Origin: Liolophura sinensis
Taxonomy: Eukaryota; Mollusca; Polyplacophora; Chitonida; Chitonidae
DNA: 64,000 nucleotides
Assembly (NCBI RefSeq): GCF_032854445.1
Contig: NC_088295.1
Span: forward strand, 38,491,385-38,555,384
Reading direction: 5' to 3'
The position numbers and the translations under genes are program-made. Below, one piece after another: positions 61,012 to 64,000 of the stretch. How positions within the stretch are numbered: position 1 is the first letter of the stretch; each line of letters opens with the position of its first letter. The notes below the pieces were generated by a model, which was not told the origin of the DNA, did no database searches, and worked only from the letters and a program-made list of their open reading frames with translations.

Positions 61012-64000
61012 AACTTTAAAATAGTGTGTTCCTGGTTCAATGAGTGTACTTTGTGGCCCTCTATCATTACAAATGGACAACCACTATCCCTCTTTGAGAT
61101 TTCATCAGCATTCAGTGCAGATTAGCCAACGTAGCTCTCGCGGCAACGTTATCATAATAAGAAAATGTTCCCACGCCTCCCGTCGATATTCCTCGAGAAT
61201 ATGAAGAGAATGTTTCAGTGATATATGCTAAGAAGTTTTCCATTAAGTCTAAGCTGACCCATGCTGAGGCGTCTTTTCAAAACACAGGATAAAATCGTAT
61301 TTCGCAAGGCTATACAGTGCATGGATATCAGTCTTTTGAATGCATCTCACCTTCACGCTGCCCTTTATTGCAATGTTGGTGTCAAAATTCCACTGGGATC
61401 AGCGGAAGTCCATCACAGGGATACTGTTAGATAACGGGAAGGCATAACAAGGAGTGTCGTCTGTTGGAAAGAATACCTGCGGGAGTTAAGAGCTATGTGG
61501 TCTAAAAGTACGTGTCATACACTGGATGATCACTTTAGCGCAGAAGCAAAGCCGTCAAAGTTACATTCAACAGAGTAATTCTAATATTAAAACATAGGCT
61601 TAACGACTCTATAAATGATTAACGTATAGAATTTTTACGAACTAACGCACAATCACATTGTCATCAAGGGAAGTAAGGACTATTAATTAGATCACATAGG
61701 GCGGCGTCCCCGAGACATTCTAGTTTTCTAAGGTATTGTCACGATAACAGAAAAAACCAAGAGTTGTTGTTTGTTTAAAAGTTTGGGAGTGCAGAGAAGG
61801 TAGTGACATATAAAAATTCATCACTTCATTCTGTATCTGAACTCTGTATCTTCATTTTTTGACCCCGGGTTTTATCAACGGGCCGTGTTGTTGTTAGCTT
61901 AAGTATGTTACTTCATCTATATGACTTTGTGCAATCACACAAGCTCCAGGTTTTCATCTTAAAATTAGAGAAAATTGATCAAAATGGTATAATGCACATA
62001 ATTACGACCCTTTTTCATTCTCAACAGGTGGGTAAGATCACAAGGAAAAACTTCCATTAAAATTTTCGATTACACTATGTTAAGTGTTGATACGTCCATC
62101 AATGGATAAGATAAATCTTATTCATTGACTGACAGGGCGTCAGGAAATCTTGATACATTTTCCTTCATATCGGTGTATTTTCTTCACTGTGGCATTGTAT
62201 CGTGACCAAAAATATAAGGAAAATACACGACAAACTTTGACGAATACCGTGAACTCTCATGGAAGACTGACGTGGAAACATCTGTACACTCCTAATGTCA
62301 GACATTCTCAGAGCAATACTTTGCGGTTAATATATGGCACATCATTGATGTTTTTCTTTTTTCTTTCTCTTTATAACCGACAACAACTGTGGGTGCAGGA
62401 CATAGAGGCTCCCGAAATTATTCTGGCATATGTGTAACATATGGCTTTTTGTGGAAGACAAAGGGTCTCCAGTGTACTTCATATAAGACTCCACGACGGA
62501 GTATTGTCGACCGCCAATTACCACCTATTCACTTAAAAACATGGAAGCACGAGAATTTCGAAAATTCGCTGCCTGAGAATGGTACTGAATCCACGTCTAG
62601 TGTGACGTAACTATTGAACGACAAACAGATTAACGGCAACCATAAGTGCAGGTGTTTCCGGACTGAACCTGTAAGAGTTAGTTCTCAGAAATTGCAATGC
62701 CAAATATTTGCAGCACATTGCCAATTTTAATAGCAGTCAGACGTTCAAGTATATACAGATCTGACTCTACTTAGAGGCGCAACCAGAAAAATTTCCCTCA
62801 TAGATGTCAAAACAAAACATGAGAATTTTGTCTATCTTCACTAATTCTGTAAATATGCTGCCATAAGAAATCGTGATATAAACTGCATGTATTGTTATAT
62901 ATTCTGGTGCTTGCTCATATCCTGTCTGATTCCATTTTTAGATGCTCAAATTACCGCTCTGAGGGTGAGTTTGTGAATAGGGACTGTTTGTTGTCTGAAA
63001 GTGCAAGGTACTGTGGACATCCCAGATTTACCGCTGTTATACTTAGCACCCTCATTTTAGGTATCGTTTATTAGCTAAATAAGCAGGTTGCACTTGAGCT
63101 TCGCTTCCCAAATGCCAATTCCACCAAAGATATTTTCCATCTCGAAAGACGTTCTGCTCACAGGAATGCAGACAGCACCTTCCGAACACGAACCGTAAAA
63201 CCGCCGGCCTACCATTTTATACCATAGGTCCAATTAAGTCAATAGCCCCCTTATTGTCCTGCCTTGACAAGAATGGGCAGAAGTTATGGTTCAGTACATG
63301 GGATCTTCTTTGACATAAACGTTTTACGACGTAACCAATTTATGCAAGGCGAACTGTTAAAAGTCGTTTTCCAGTCGTGTAATAAATTTAGTGAGTCCAG
63401 TCTGAGTGAATGTGGTCTGATATTACTGACACATCAACCCATGTCTCACGTGAAGTGTGTTCTCAGCACACATCGACCAATAGTTACATTAATGCTACCT
63501 TGGACGTGATATATTGCACCCATCGTCGCCTCAGCGACCCACCTCGTCTGTTTGTCGTAACACATCTGCCTTCATTGTGTCAGAGCGGAGGAACGTTTGG
63601 TCATTTTACGGCCAGAGCGACGCTGTCATTGTCGGACAGTATAACCAATACTGGATAAATTACCCAGGATTGCCATACACATTGTTGGTTCATCACACCA
63701 CCTTTATTATGGAAAGTCTTTGACCAAGAATTGATATTTTCCATGTACTGAAAATATGTTAGTGATGCGAATGTTACGCATTTTCTCCTAAATTCTAGCT
63801 GAAATGACCTGTCCGATAGAACATTCATAAATATTCAAAATGGTCGACATTCTTAAAAAATGAGACTAATGGATTAACGTACACACAGATTATAACGCAA
63901 ATATTTAATTACTATTCAACAAACTGTACTTTATTTTGGCTCAATAAACGGAAGTTAGAAATAGCAAACATATAATAGTAAAATCTTTTTTGACCCTACT
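61012..64000. other. Stretch without recognisable feature
   Basis: Several short open frames (up to 95 codons at 62150-62437) with no recognisable protein. A minus-strand stretch at about 61338-61475 has an acceptor-like ctttccaacag and donor-like AAG|GTGAGA, but every frame is interrupted by a stop, so it is at best a dead exon. Confidence 0.45.

Noticed and set aside
61338-61475. Exon between acceptor-like ctttccaacag and donor AAG|GTGAGA on the minus strand
   Set aside because: All three frames contain a stop within the proposed exon.

Overview
The window looks like nuclear DNA from an animal, most likely a marine lophotrochozoan such as a mollusc or brachiopod. It is AT-rich and dominated by non-coding DNA. 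Open frames are short apart from one interrupted by introns with consensus GT..AG borders. It is littered with tRNA-derived SINEs of a kind I associate with molluscs and relatives; the assignment is by recognition, not by a search.

Only one protein-coding gene is well supported. It is a class A (rhodopsin-family) G-protein-coupled receptor on the + strand, in three coding exons: 21695-22480 (TM1-TM5), 40379-40606 (TM6-TM7) and 42034-42321 (helix 8 and C-tail). The introns are 17,898 bp and 1,427 bp, both phase 0. The spliced product is 433 residues and looks like a neuropeptide receptor. It carries DRL in place of the usual DRY at the end of TM3.

The rest is a mosaic of mobile and repeated DNA. 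0.4-3.4 kb holds a diverged tandem duplication of about 1 kb per copy. 5.3-7.4 kb holds a full-length SINE, a hairpin, a small MITE and an 842-bp element with very long terminal inverted repeats; relatives of that element lie at 12.2 and 30.6 kb. 9-9.5 kb holds a SINE next to an 18-bp minisatellite. 11.0-11.4 kb holds a dead reverse transcriptase. 13.4-16.4 kb is a nest of SINE fragments with a duplicated leader. The large GPCR intron holds further SINEs, including a tail-to-tail pair and one full-length copy with a clear target-site duplication. 47.7-48.3 kb holds a 56-bp tandem array flanked by 51-bp inverted repeats, with a 21-bp SINE tip inserted in one monomer. 53-60 kb holds more SINEs, and 60.9 kb a small MITE.

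Two SINE families (called A and B here) have different heads and bodies but nearly the same 3' end, GTACGRCGTTAAACMCCAA, suggesting that one LINE-type machinery moves both. Long stretches between these features show nothing I can name. Several minus-strand open stretches end at good splice donors and could be exons of unrecognised genes, but the support is weak.
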